Source of the DNA: Nonomuraea fuscirosea
GTDB taxonomy: Bacteria; Actinomycetota; Actinomycetes; Streptosporangiales; Streptosporangiaceae
NCBI RefSeq assembly: GCF_003001935.1
Contig: NZ_PVNG01000009.1
Span: forward strand, 62,001-126,000
Direction of reading: 5' to 3'
DNA: 64,000 nucleotides
Shown piece by piece: positions 1 through 8,044 of this stretch. Position numbers and translations under genes: made by a program. The notes under the pieces were generated by a model. That model saw only the letters and a list, made by a program, of their open reading frames with translations. It ran no database searches and had not been told where the DNA came from. Each line of letters starts with the position of its first letter. Within the stretch, counting starts at the first letter, position 1.

Positions 1-2
1 CC

Positions 3-506
3 GGGGAGAGTCTGACCGCCGACGGGTGGCTGCTCACCGGCGACCTCGGCGCCCTGGACGAGGACGGGTTCCTCACGATCTCGGGGCGCAAGAAGGAGAT
101 CATCGTCACCGCCGGGGGCAAGAACCTCGCCCCGGAGCCGCTCGAGGACCGCCTGCGCGCTCACCCGCTCATCAGCCAGGCGGTGGTGGTCGGCGACCGG
201 CGGCCGTACACCGCCGCGCTGATCACCCTGGACGCCGGGGCGCTGGCGTCATGGAAGCGGGCCGCCGGCCGGCCCGAGCGGGCCGGCCCGGCCGAGCTTC
301 GCGACGATCCGGAGCTGCTGGCCAGGCTGCAGACGGCCGTGGACGAGGCCAACGCGACGGTGAGCCGGGCCGAGTCGATCCGCAGGTTCCGGATCCTCAC
401 GGTCGACCTGACCGAGCGGAACGGGTATCTGACCCCGACCCTCAAGGTCAAGCGTGCCGTGGTCCACAAGGACTTCGCGGCCGACATCGAGGAGTTGTAC
501 CGCTGA
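3..506 (+). CDS. Long-chain acyl-CoA synthetase (AMP-forming), C-terminal part
   Basis: This is the last 167 residues of an ANL-superfamily ligase that activates fatty acids to acyl-CoA through an acyl-adenylate. The 5' part lies outside the window; the reading frame begins at base 3. Visible are the hinge motif DGWLLTGDLG (A8 region) and the mobile C-terminal domain core GRKKEIIVTAGGKN, followed by the P-LED stretch. That combination is typical of FadD15-like long-chain synthetases of actinobacteria. The stop codon sits at the start of a same-strand acyltransferase frame, so the two are probably co-transcribed. Substrate chain length cannot be read from this fragment. Confidence 0.9.
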   Translation, partial: GESLTADGWLLTGDLGALDEDGFLTISGRKKEIIVTAGGKNLAPEPLEDRLRAHPLISQAVVVGDRRPYTAALITLDAGALASWKRAAGRPERAGPAELRDDPELLARLQTAVDEANATVSRAESIRRFRILTVDLTERNGYLTPTLKVKRAVVHKDFAADIEELYR

Positions 507-571
507 GCACCGGACGCCGAGACCGGCGCACCCGTCCCGGCGCGGGGGAGCGATCGACGCTGGACCGGCTG

Positions 572-1684
572 GTGGCGGCCACGCCGTCGTCCCGCGACCG
601 GGTGGTCGATGCCGCTCGCGCGCTGTGCATCGTGGTCGTCACCCTCTGGCACTGGACGCTGTCGGTCACCCACCGCACCGCCGACGGCAGCCTGGTCATG
701 CCCAACCCGATCCATGCCGTGCCCGGTGGCTGGCTGGCCACCTGGGTGCTGCAGATCATGCCGGTGTTCTTCCTGGTCGGTGGGTACGCGAACCTGGTCG
801 GCTGGCAGCGGGCTCAGGCGCGCGGGACGACCGCCGGCCAGTTCGTCCGGGGCCGGCTGCGCCGGCTGCTCTGGCCGACCACCGTCTGGGCCCTGGTCTG
901 GCTCGCCGGCGAGCTGATCGCGTCCGCCCTGCCCGGCACGCACCGATGGATGTGGGAGTGGTTCCCCGGCTACCTGACGCCGCTGTGGTTCCTGGGCGTG
1001 TACGGCCTGCTGATCGCCATGGTGCCGATCACCGCGAGCCTGAACGCCCGCTACGGAGCCGGGGTCCTGGTGGCGCTCGCGCTGCTGATCACCCTCGGCA
1101 GCGTGGCGCACCGCGGCGCCGGCCTGGCCTGGTCGGGCTGGGCGACCGCGGCCCTGGTGTGGCTGTTCTGCCACCAGCTCGGCTACACCTGGCGTACCTG
1201 GGAGCTGGGCCGGCGTCCGCTGGCGCAACGGCTCGCGGTCGCGGGGGCCGGACTGGCCGGGCTGGCCGGGCTGACAGCGGTCGCGGGCTACCCCGCCTCG
1301 ATGGTGGCCACCGCCGGCGCCGAATCCAACATCTTCCCGACCAACGCCACCATCGCCGTGCTGGCCGTCTTTCAACTCGGGCTGCTGGTCCTGATCACGC
1401 CGGCCGCCGAACGCCTGCTGCGCCGGCCGGCCGCCTGGAAGCCGGTGGTGGCCGTCAACGTGGGCGCGTTGACCATCTTTCTCTGGCACATGACCGCGTA
1501 CCTGGTGGTGCTGTGGGCCTATGAAGGGCTGGGCGGCACCCTGCCGGCGGAGCCGACCGCCGGCTGGTGGAGCCGGCGATGGCTATGGCTCCTGGCCCCA
1601 TCGGCCGTGCTGGCCGCGCTGGCCGTCCTGTTCACGCGAGTCGAGCTGGCCGCCCGCCGGCCTCGAAAAGAGGCAGGCCGCTGA
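572..1684 (+). CDS. Membrane acyltransferase, acyltransferase-3 family
   Basis: The product (370 residues) is a polytopic membrane protein with about ten hydrophobic segments. It opens with a D-x-x-R-A family start (RDRVVDAARALCIVVV) followed by a membrane segment carrying LWHW, where the family's essential histidine lies. This family transfers acyl groups onto extracytoplasmic sugars or lipids. GTG at 572 is my preferred start. The frame is open back to a CTG at 503 that would overlap the upstream TGA, so a coupled longer form is possible. It follows the acyl-CoA ligase directly. The acceptor molecule cannot be inferred. Confidence 0.8.
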   Translation: MAATPSSRDRVVDAARALCIVVVTLWHWTLSVTHRTADGSLVMPNPIHAVPGGWLATWVLQIMPVFFLVGGYANLVGWQRAQARGTTAGQFVRGRLRRLLWPTTVWALVWLAGELIASALPGTHRWMWEWFPGYLTPLWFLGVYGLLIAMVPITASLNARYGAGVLVALALLITLGSVAHRGAGLAWSGWATAALVWLFCHQLGYTWRTWELGRRPLAQRLAVAGAGLAGLAGLTAVAGYPASMVATAGAESNIFPTNATIAVLAVFQLGLLVLITPAAERLLRRPAAWKPVVAVNVGALTIFLWHMTAYLVVLWAYEGLGGTLPAEPTAGWWSRRWLWLLAPSAVLAALAVLFTRVELAARRPRKEAGR

Positions 1685-1768
1685 CCCCGGCGCCCGGCAA
1701 ACGAGCTGTCGCCGCGGGGTCCCCGGTGCTGGGGCCGCCATTCGCCGGTGGTGGCGCCGGCCGCCGGT

Positions 1769-2203
1769 TCAGGCGCGTGCCGCCTCGCGTTCGAGCGAGA
1801 TGTCCCGGAGCAGCGCGGTGTCCTGGTAGAACGAGCGCTTTCTGGTGATCTTGCCGTGCACCACGTCGACCAGTTCGAGCACGGTCATCCGCCACGGGTT
1901 GCCGTGCAGGTCGGCCCCGCTGTTCGTGGCCACCACGACGACGCGGGTGGGACCGTCGGCGACGAGTTCGTCGATGGTGATGGCCGAGAGGTCCAGCCCG
2001 GTCAGCTCGTGCATCCGGTGCCGGGCCGGCCCGATGGCGGCCCCCCGGTGGACGCCGCTGTCGGGGTGCCCCCAGTTGAGCTCGGCCTCCTGCTCGTCGG
2101 TCAGCTCTTTGATCGTGGCGAAGTCCGGGCCACCGGGTGTCCGGAGGACGGCTTCGTAGAAGCGGCGGACCACTTCCTTGTTGCGCTCGGGCTGGGTCGG
2201 CAT
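1769..2203 (-). CDS. SnoaL-like / NTF2-fold protein
   Basis: This 144-residue protein starts with the N-K-E-V-V-R-R-F-Y-E-A-V helix typical of the SnoaL-like polyketide-cyclase / ketosteroid-isomerase fold and ends with a strand pair and a basic segment (KITRKRSF). The length is normal for the fold. It lies downstream of the FAD monooxygenase in the same direction, so both are probably read from the promoter next to the TetR gene. Such proteins can be cyclases, isomerases, hydroxylase partners or small-molecule binders; nothing in the sequence decides among these. Confidence 0.75.
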   Translation of the reverse strand: MPTQPERNKEVVRRFYEAVLRTPGGPDFATIKELTDEQEAELNWGHPDSGVHRGAAIGPARHRMHELTGLDLSAITIDELVADGPTRVVVVATNSGADLHGNPWRMTVLELVDVVHGKITRKRSFYQDTALLRDISLEREAARA

Positions 2204-2289
2204 GGGGGTTCACGCTTTCTGAATCGGAACGGATCCGGCCCGCGGGGGCTGGCGCCCGCCGGGTGCCGGTCGGCTTCTGCGGTGTTCGG

Positions 2290-3813
2290 TCAGGGTGTCG
2301 GGTCGCCGAGCCAGCGGGTCGCGGCATCCCGGAACGCCTCGACGTCGGGGGAGTGGTCGTCGGCCCAGGCGACGACGCCGTCAGGGCGGATCAGCAGGGC
2401 GCCGAAGCCGAGGTCGTCCCGCGCCGGTCCGGCCGCGTAGCGGAGCCGGCTCTTCCAGGTCGTCGCGGCGTCGTGCAGGCGCCCGCCGGCGGTGAAGTCG
2501 AGGGCGACACCGTGTCCTTCGCGGAGCAGGTCGCCGAGGCGGGTGCCGTCGGCGAGGCGGAAGTCCGGGGCGGTCCGGCCGACGAGCGGCCGGTCGTCGC
2601 CCAGGTCGTAGCGGTGGGACAGCCCCGAGGTGCTCCGGTACACGTGGGTGGTGCCCTCGCGGGTGCCGAGCAGGTGGTGCAGCAGCCGGCGCAGGGCCGG
2701 GGCGTTGGGGCCGGGGTTCATGGTCGCGACCTGGGCGCGGGACCAGTCGAGGATGGCCGCGCCGACGGGGTGGCGTTCGGCGGTGTAGGTGTCGAGCAGG
2801 CCGTCCGGGGCGGTGCCGTGGACGGTGGCGGCGAGTTTCCAGCCGAGGTTCACGGCGTCGCCGATGCCGAGGTTGAGGCCCTGGCCGCCGAGCGGGGAGT
2901 GGATGTGGGCGGCGTCGCCGGCGAGCAGGATGCGGCCGTCGCGGTAGGTCGTGGCCTGCATCGCGCGGTCGGTGAAACTGGAGGCGCGATGGACCTCGGT
3001 GATCGTCGCGTCGGTGCCGGAGACGCGGCGCAGGACCGTCTGCAGGTGCTCACGGGTCAGCGGTTGCGAGCGGTCGAACGTACCTCCGTCGAAGTCCATC
3101 ATGCCGAGGTGTCCCTCGACGGGCGTGCGCAGGTACATGCCGGTCGGCGTCAGGTTGAAGCCCAGGCTCAGCTGCTGTGGATCGGCCAGCGTGACGTGGG
3201 CGGTGTAGCCGGTGAACAGCGGTTCGGTGCCGGTGAAGGCGAAGCCGGCCAGTTGCCGTACCGTGCTGCGTCCGCCGTCGCACCCCACGAGCCAGCGCGC
3301 CCGGTGCTCGCGCCCGCCGGCTCGGGCGACGACGGTGTCGCCGTCCTGGCTCACGGCCTCGACGGCGGCACCCCGCAGGATCTGTACGCCGAGCGCGACC
3401 GCCCGCTCCGCCAGCACCGTCTCGACCGCGTCGAGGCTGGTCATGATGCCCTCCATCGCCGGGCTGGGCAGCCGGAACGGCAGGGCGGCGATGTCGATGC
3501 CGGCCGGGTCGAGCCGCATGCCCGCGAAGTGGCTCACCCCACGAGGGGCCGGCGCTTCGTGCGCATCGGGGTCCGCGCCGACCGTCTTCCCGTCGGCGCG
3601 GGAGGCTTTCAGCAGCTCGTCCAGCATCCCGCGGCGGTAGAACGTCTCCATCGATCCGGCGTTCAGCCCTCGCAATCCCAGCGGGAGTGCCTTCCACGGC
3701 GAGCTCCTCTCCTGATCCCGCTCCAGCACCAGGACCGAGCAGCCCGCCAGTGCCAGCTCGCCGGCGAGGAACAGGCCCACGGGGCCCGCACCCACGATCA
3801 CCACGTCGTTCAC
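2290..3813 (-). CDS. FAD-dependent aromatic monooxygenase (PHBH family)
   Basis: This 507-residue flavoprotein hydroxylase has the three family motifs: the Rossmann GAGPVG near residue 8 for FAD, the DG motif LVGCDGGRSTVR near 175-186, and the GD motif LLAGDAAHIHSP near 296-307 followed by GGQGLNLG. The C-terminal ~120 residues match the thioredoxin-like tail of polyketide-tailoring and phenolic hydroxylases. GTG at 3813 is chosen because GAAGGAGG lies six bases upstream; a longer in-frame start would cross the operator repeats. The likely reaction is NAD(P)H- and O2-dependent aromatic hydroxylation. Control by the divergent TetR gene is inferred from the shared operators. Confidence 0.88.
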   Translation of the reverse strand: MNDVVIVGAGPVGLFLAGELALAGCSVLVLERDQERSSPWKALPLGLRGLNAGSMETFYRRGMLDELLKASRADGKTVGADPDAHEAPAPRGVSHFAGMRLDPAGIDIAALPFRLPSPAMEGIMTSLDAVETVLAERAVALGVQILRGAAVEAVSQDGDTVVARAGGREHRARWLVGCDGGRSTVRQLAGFAFTGTEPLFTGYTAHVTLADPQQLSLGFNLTPTGMYLRTPVEGHLGMMDFDGGTFDRSQPLTREHLQTVLRRVSGTDATITEVHRASSFTDRAMQATTYRDGRILLAGDAAHIHSPLGGQGLNLGIGDAVNLGWKLAATVHGTAPDGLLDTYTAERHPVGAAILDWSRAQVATMNPGPNAPALRRLLHHLLGTREGTTHVYRSTSGLSHRYDLGDDRPLVGRTAPDFRLADGTRLGDLLREGHGVALDFTAGGRLHDAATTWKSRLRYAAGPARDDLGFGALLIRPDGVVAWADDHSPDVEAFRDAATRWLGDPTP

Positions 3814-3862
3814 GTTGAGCCTCCTTCGATCACGACCACCCGGTGAGACACCAGGCAGTTTC

Positions 3863-3914
3863 TGGAGCACTGCTCCATGAATGGAACGGTACTCCATGTT
3901 GGACCACTGCTCCA
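3863..3914. promoter_or_regulatory. Triple TetR-type operator between monooxygenase and tetR
   Basis: Three 15-bp copies fit TGGAnCnnTnCTCCA: TGGAGCACTGCTCCA (3863-3877, a perfect 7-bp inverted repeat around one base), TGGAACGGTACTCCA (3882-3896) and TGGACCACTGCTCCA (3900-3914). They are 19 and 18 bp apart and fill the divergent gap between the monooxygenase (minus) and the TetR gene (plus). Autoregulation plus control of the monooxygenase is the inferred role. Confidence 0.8.
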
Positions 3915-3934
3915 AACCTGCGAGAATGACCGGC

Positions 3935-4672
3935 ATGGCCCCACGGACACGTCAGTCAGAGCGACGCAGGCAGGTGCTCACCCGCGAACGCATCATCGAG
4001 ACCGCTGTCGAGCTGCTCGACGCGGAGGGCGAGGACGCCCTGACGGTCCGGGCGCTGACCAGCCGGCTGGCCACCGGCTCCGGCGCGATCTACTGGCACA
4101 TCGGCAACATGAGCGAACTGCTGGAAGCCGCGACCGACGCCGTCGTCGCCACCGCCCTGGACGCGCACCCCGCCGAAACCGCCGGTACGCCCCGGGACGA
4201 CATCCGCGCCGTCGCGCTCGGCCTCTTCGACGCGGTCACCGCACACCCATGGCTCGCCGCCCAGCTCGCGACCCAGTTCACCCGCAACCCCTGGGGCCCG
4301 GTGACCCTGCGGATCTTCGAACGCATCGGCCGGCCGGTCCGCGCGCTCGGCGTACCGCGAGCCGACTGGTTCACCACGGCCTCGACGCTGGTCCACTACC
4401 TGCTCGGCGCCACCACCCAGACCCGCCAGAGCGACGACACCGCCCCCGCGTCAGCAGCGGACCGCGCCGCGTTCCTCGACACCGCGTCCAGCGCCTGGCA
4501 GGAGCTCGACCCCGACGACTACCCGTTCATCCGGGCCATCGCGGAGCAGATGCGCGACCACGACGACCGCGAACAGTTCCTCACCGGCATCGACCTCGTC
4601 CTCACCGGCATCACCACCCTCCACCCCGCCCCCGCCGCAGAGCCCGGCGAGCGCCTGCCCGGCCCCGAGTAG
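3935..4672 (+). CDS. TetR/AcrR family transcriptional regulator
   Basis: This 245-residue repressor has an N-terminal HTH (RERIIETAVELLDAEG, then ALTSRLATGSGAIYWHIGN, with GSGAIYWH as the recognition-helix region) and a ligand-binding domain of the TetR_C type found beside flavoprotein hydroxylase and efflux genes. ATG 3935 is used; ATG 3926 is equally possible. The start at 3881 lies inside the operators and is unlikely. It is divergent from the FAD monooxygenase, and the three 15-bp repeats between them are the probable binding sites. The inducer is likely an aromatic substrate of the hydroxylase, but that is only inference. Confidence 0.88.
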   Translation: MAPRTRQSERRRQVLTRERIIETAVELLDAEGEDALTVRALTSRLATGSGAIYWHIGNMSELLEAATDAVVATALDAHPAETAGTPRDDIRAVALGLFDAVTAHPWLAAQLATQFTRNPWGPVTLRIFERIGRPVRALGVPRADWFTTASTLVHYLLGATTQTRQSDDTAPASAADRAAFLDTASSAWQELDPDDYPFIRAIAEQMRDHDDREQFLTGIDLVLTGITTLHPAPAAEPGERLPGPE

Positions 4673-4691
4673 ATCTCCGCCGCGGCGACGT

Positions 4692-4978
4692 TCAGCCGCC
4701 CCGGCGCTCCGCCGAGGCGAGCGGCGCGACCGCCGCGTTCAGCTCGGCGGCGGCCTGACGGACCAGTTCGGGAAAGACCGCGTCCGGGTCGGTCAGCCAG
4801 CGGGACGTGGCACGCCGGGTGATCGCCGTCGCCACGTCGACGACCAGACGCGCCGCGCCGGGCTCGACACCCGCCGATCGAGCGCCCGGGCCAGTGCGCC
4901 GGCGAGATCGGCGAGCTTGATCAGATCGCGCTCGGCCAGTGCCGGGCCGGCGGGCGTCGGCCCCACCCGTAAGCCCAC
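4692..4978 (-). pseudogene. Remnant of a second TetR regulator (C-terminal end)
   Basis: Read on the minus strand, one frame gives the helix PALAERDLIKLADLAGALAR (about 4978-4875). A shifted frame then gives VEPGAARLVVDVATAITRRA, SRWLTDPDAVFPELVRQAA and a stop at 4692-4694. Together they resemble the C-terminal half of a TetR ligand-binding domain. The DNA-binding domain and a single frame are missing. It lies directly behind the intact TetR gene, on the other strand, and overlaps the tail of the kinase frame. Confidence 0.6.
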
Positions 4979-6213
4979 CGCACGAACCGGAGTCCTGGAT
5001 CAGGGAAGTCGGCGGGCAAGGCGTGGCCGTTGACCCGGCGCACCGGCACCGTCATGTTTCCCGCTGACCACGTCAACGTCGAGGTGCGCAACGCGCCGCC
5101 GCGGCGCAGCGCCGATCCCACGCTGATCGGCGCCGGCCCCCGAATGTGCCTGACGGGGCTGCGCCGCCGGTGACCCCGCCCGGCGGCAGATTCAGCGCCG
5201 GGGAAGACGGCGGTCGCTGCCGGCTCGTCCTTCAGCGGCCATAGGCCTGCCACGTGCCGGAGTTGCTCGCGCGCGCCGACCGCGTCCAGCCGGGTGGCGG
5301 GGTTCTTGTCGAGCAGGCCGGCGAGCACGGCTGCGAGCGGTCCAGCCCGTTGGAAGGGGTCCGGTGGGTCGGCGAGCACGGCGACGAGCGTATGAATCGT
5401 CGTGTCGCGGCAGAAGGGGGGCCGCCCTTCGACGGCCATGAAAAGGGTGGCGCCCAGCGACCACAGGTCCGACTGCCGGCGGGTATCGCCGGTGACCCGC
5501 TCGGGAGCCAGGTAAGCCATGGTGCCGGTCAGCGTTCCGGCCGGGGTGAGGGAGGCATCGCCGTCCATCACGGCGATACCGAAGTCCGTCAGGACCACGC
5601 GACCGTCATGAGCCAGCAGGACGTTGTCCGGCTTGACGTCCAGGTGCACGATCCCGGCCGCGTGCGCGGCGCACAACCCCCGCAGCAGCTCCAGCCCGAT
5701 CTTCGCCACCGTGCGCGGAGACAGCGGCCCGTCCTGGGCCACCGTTTGACCGAGCGTTCGAGAACGCACCAATTCCAGCACGATCCAGGGCTGACCGGAC
5801 ACCTCGACGACGTCGTACACGGCCGCGACATTGGGATGGCTGATGCGGGCCGTGACGCGTGCCTCCTGACGTGTGCGCTCGGCCACGATCGTCCGTTCGG
5901 GCCCGTCAGGCAGCGGCACTTCCTTGATCGCGACCTCGCGGGTCAGGAGCTCGTCATGACCGTGCCAGACCGTTCCCATGCCGCCCCGTCCGAGAGGTCG
6001 GAGCAGACGGTAGCGGTCGGCGAGAAGCGAGGCGTCCAACGGTGCATCGAGTCTGCGACAGCCGTCTGCCGCATCGACGTAACACTCGGGCGCGAGGTCG
6101 AGGACAGGGTTCTGACGGTGGCTGAGGACGCCGACACCAGTCACGAGCGCCAACCGATCGGGATCGCCGGTCGGTAGCGGCCTGGTCTCCGGCGCCTGGC
6201 CAGTCCTCGCCAT
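4921..6213 (-). CDS. Soluble Ser/Thr protein kinase
   Basis: This 430-residue Hanks-type kinase has a domain from about residue 67 to 330. The glycine loop is LGRGGMGTVW (74-83), the ATP lysine is K97 in VAIKEV, the catalytic loop is HLDVKPDN (D192), and DFG (D210) and APE (236-238) are present. All catalytic residues are there; the usual HRD arginine is leucine, which suggests activation-loop control is not the standard RD type. No membrane helix follows, so it should be cytosolic. ATG 6213 has GGAAGG upstream. The last ~90 residues run into low-similarity sequence overlapping a TetR remnant, so the tail may be acquired read-through. The target is unknown. Confidence 0.87.
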   Translation of the reverse strand: MARTGQAPETRPLPTGDPDRLALVTGVGVLSHRQNPVLDLAPECYVDAADGCRRLDAPLDASLLADRYRLLRPLGRGGMGTVWHGHDELLTREVAIKEVPLPDGPERTIVAERTRQEARVTARISHPNVAAVYDVVEVSGQPWIVLELVRSRTLGQTVAQDGPLSPRTVAKIGLELLRGLCAAHAAGIVHLDVKPDNVLLAHDGRVVLTDFGIAVMDGDASLTPAGTLTGTMAYLAPERVTGDTRRQSDLWSLGATLFMAVEGRPPFCRDTTIHTLVAVLADPPDPFQRAGPLAAVLAGLLDKNPATRLDAVGAREQLRHVAGLWPLKDEPAATAVFPGAESAAGRGHRRRSPVRHIRGPAPISVGSALRRGGALRTSTLTWSAGNMTVPVRRVNGHALPADFPDPGLRFVRWAYGWGRRPPARHWPSAI

Positions 6214-6658
6214 GGCTGCCTTCCCGTCCGCTGGCCGGCGCTCGGGCGTCGCCGCCGACGCACATCGCTCCAAGACGGGCAGCCAGACGGCCCCAGCCAA
6301 TACCGCTGACCGGCGGACAGCCACCGGCGCTCCGAGCAAAGCTCATCACCGTGGCTGATCACCACGGCCCCGGTGATCGGCTGTGGCGATGAACTGTTCC
6401 GGAATCGGCTGTGTCCGTGCCGCACGCGGGGAGGTTGGCTCAAGAAGTACGACTCCGACAGGCGGCCCCGGCTAGTCCGCGAGCGGCTGGCCCCCTGCTG
6501 CATCTCGTCTCCGGGAGGCAGACCTGACCGGCATGACCTGGTACCTGGTGATCCTGGCCATGGCCTCCCATCGTCCTGCGACGAGGACCGCCCGCCACCA
6601 GCCGCCGGCGCCCGTGACCGCCACCCCACCTGCACGGCGACTCAAGAGAGGTGATCGC
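6214..6658. other. Intergenic stretch, no convincing gene
   Basis: These 445 bases separate the kinase from the next plus-strand gene. Short frames exist on both strands, but none has a ribosome site or a recognisable fold. From 6533 the frame of the next gene is open with an ATG and a short hydrophobic start (MTWYLVILAMA), so an N-terminally longer form of that gene cannot be ruled out. The divergent promoters of the kinase and the 6659 gene should lie here. Confidence 0.4.
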
Positions 6659-7105
6659 ATGAACATGGGCGACGACGGAGAGCGTCTCGACGACGCAACC
6701 GCCGTAGCGCCACCTCGGCCCGCGTCGGCCCGAGAGCCCGACAGGCCGCCGCCCGTCACCTCTGACCAGCTCGTTTTCGACCCGGCGGCCGAGCCCGCGC
6801 CGCCACAACACGGCTCGTTGCTCGGCAGCGACTCCAGCGGTGTCCTGCGGCGTTGGCATGATCTCCAAGCGTTCTTCGTGGACGACCCGCGCGAAGCCGT
6901 CCAGCGAGCCGACGAGCTCATGGATGAAGTGATGACCGCCGTCCACGAGACGCTGGAACGCCGCCTGGGTGAGCTCCGGGAGCCCTGGAAGAACACCGAC
7001 CAGGATGACACGGAGACCGAGCGGCTGAGGATGGCCCTGCGCGCCTACCGCAACGTCTTGCACCGGCTGATGCCGCTCGCCGACGACCACGCGATAGGGA
7101 AGTAG
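6659..7105 (+). CDS. Conserved actinobacterial protein of unknown function
   Basis: The 148-residue product has a Pro/Asp-rich N-terminus and a helical C-terminal half: a WHDLQAFFVDDPREAVQRAD segment followed by ELMDEVMTAVHETLERRL and ERLRMALRAYRNVLHRLM. This arrangement (F-V-D-x-P-R-E-A-V, then a long amphipathic helix and an R-x-A-L-x-x-Y-R-x-x helix) recurs as a C-terminal module in many actinomycete proteins whose role is unknown. The start at 6659 follows GAGAGGTGA. It ends four bases before the lipid-kinase gene, so the two are an operon. Confidence 0.75.
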   Translation: MNMGDDGERLDDATAVAPPRPASAREPDRPPPVTSDQLVFDPAAEPAPPQHGSLLGSDSSGVLRRWHDLQAFFVDDPREAVQRADELMDEVMTAVHETLERRLGELREPWKNTDQDDTETERLRMALRAYRNVLHRLMPLADDHAIGK

Positions 7106-7109
7106 GGAC

Positions 7110-8003
7110 ATGCCCCACGCGGCTGTGATCGTGAATCCCACCAAGGTGCCTGATCTGGACCTCCGCCGGGCTGAGGTGACCGCTGAGCTGGCCAAGCACG
7201 ACTGGGCCGAACCGCTCTGGTTCGAGACCACGATCGAGGACAACGGGCAGGGCCTGGCCCGGCGGGCCGTGGACGAACAGGTGGACCTGGTCTTCACCTG
7301 CGGGGGTGATGGCACCGTGCGGGCGGTCATTGACGGGCTGGTCGGCAGCGGGGTGCCGGTGGCGGTGCTCTCCGCCGGTACGGGCAATCTGCTGGCCCAG
7401 AACCTCGCCCTGGGCACGACGCTGGCCGAAGGCATCGCCACCGGTGTCACCGGACGCACTCGCGCCGTCGACCTGGGCGAGATCGACGGTGAGACGTTCG
7501 CGGTCATGGCAGGCATCGGGCTGGACGCGGCGATGCTGGAGAACACCACGGAGACGTCCAAGAGCCGCTTTGGTGCCCTCGCCTACGTCTTCGGCGCGCT
7601 GTCGCGGCTGCGCGATCGGCCGTTCCGGGTCACTCTGCGTCTGGACGACGGCCCGCCCCTCCGGCGACGGGTCAGGATGGTGCTGGTCGGAAACGTCGGC
7701 CGGGTCCAGGGCGGGCTGCATCTGTTCCCCGCCGCCGAACCGGACGACGGCCGCCTCGACGTCTTGGTGCTCTCCCCGTACGGTCTGCGGGACTGGCTGG
7801 GCGTCGCCGTCCGCCTCTTCACCCGATCGCGGCGCGAGGACCGGCGCATCGAGCGGTTCACCGCCCGGACGATCCGGGTGGACACCGCACGGCCCATGCC
7901 CAGGCAGTACGACGGCGACCTGATCAAGCCCGGCACCACCACCCGCATCGCGGTCACCCCCAAGGCTCTGCTGATCCGCGTCCCCGCCGAGACGGCACAG
8001 TGA
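7110..8003 (+). CDS. Diacylglycerol kinase catalytic-domain (YegS/BmrU-like) protein
   Basis: This 297-residue lipid-kinase family protein has GGDGT at 65-69 (nucleotide loop) and the SAGTGN motif at 88-93, followed by the beta-rich C-terminal lobe with G-x-V-Q-G-G-L-H-L-F-P-A-A-x-P-D-D-G-x-L-D-V, all standard for the DAGK_cat fold. It should phosphorylate a lipid hydroxyl (diacylglycerol, sphingoid or undecaprenol type) at the membrane face. It follows the 6659 gene by four bases, and the stop is convergent with the next gene. The exact lipid is not deducible. Confidence 0.88.
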   Translation: MPHAAVIVNPTKVPDLDLRRAEVTAELAKHDWAEPLWFETTIEDNGQGLARRAVDEQVDLVFTCGGDGTVRAVIDGLVGSGVPVAVLSAGTGNLLAQNLALGTTLAEGIATGVTGRTRAVDLGEIDGETFAVMAGIGLDAAMLENTTETSKSRFGALAYVFGALSRLRDRPFRVTLRLDDGPPLRRRVRMVLVGNVGRVQGGLHLFPAAEPDDGRLDVLVLSPYGLRDWLGVAVRLFTRSRREDRRIERFTARTIRVDTARPMPRQYDGDLIKPGTTTRIAVTPKALLIRVPAETAQ

Positions 8004-8044
8004 GTGGAAAACGCCGCGCGAGCCGAAACCAGGAAGTGCGGGAG

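Noticed and set aside
3881..3883. ATG 3881 as start of the first TetR gene
   Set aside because: It lies within the operator repeats; ATG 3926 or 3935 leaves the operators in the non-coding gap.
5600..5660. Pseudokinase interpretation because of HLD
   Set aside because: Lysine, catalytic aspartate, asparagine and DFG are all present, so activity is expected.
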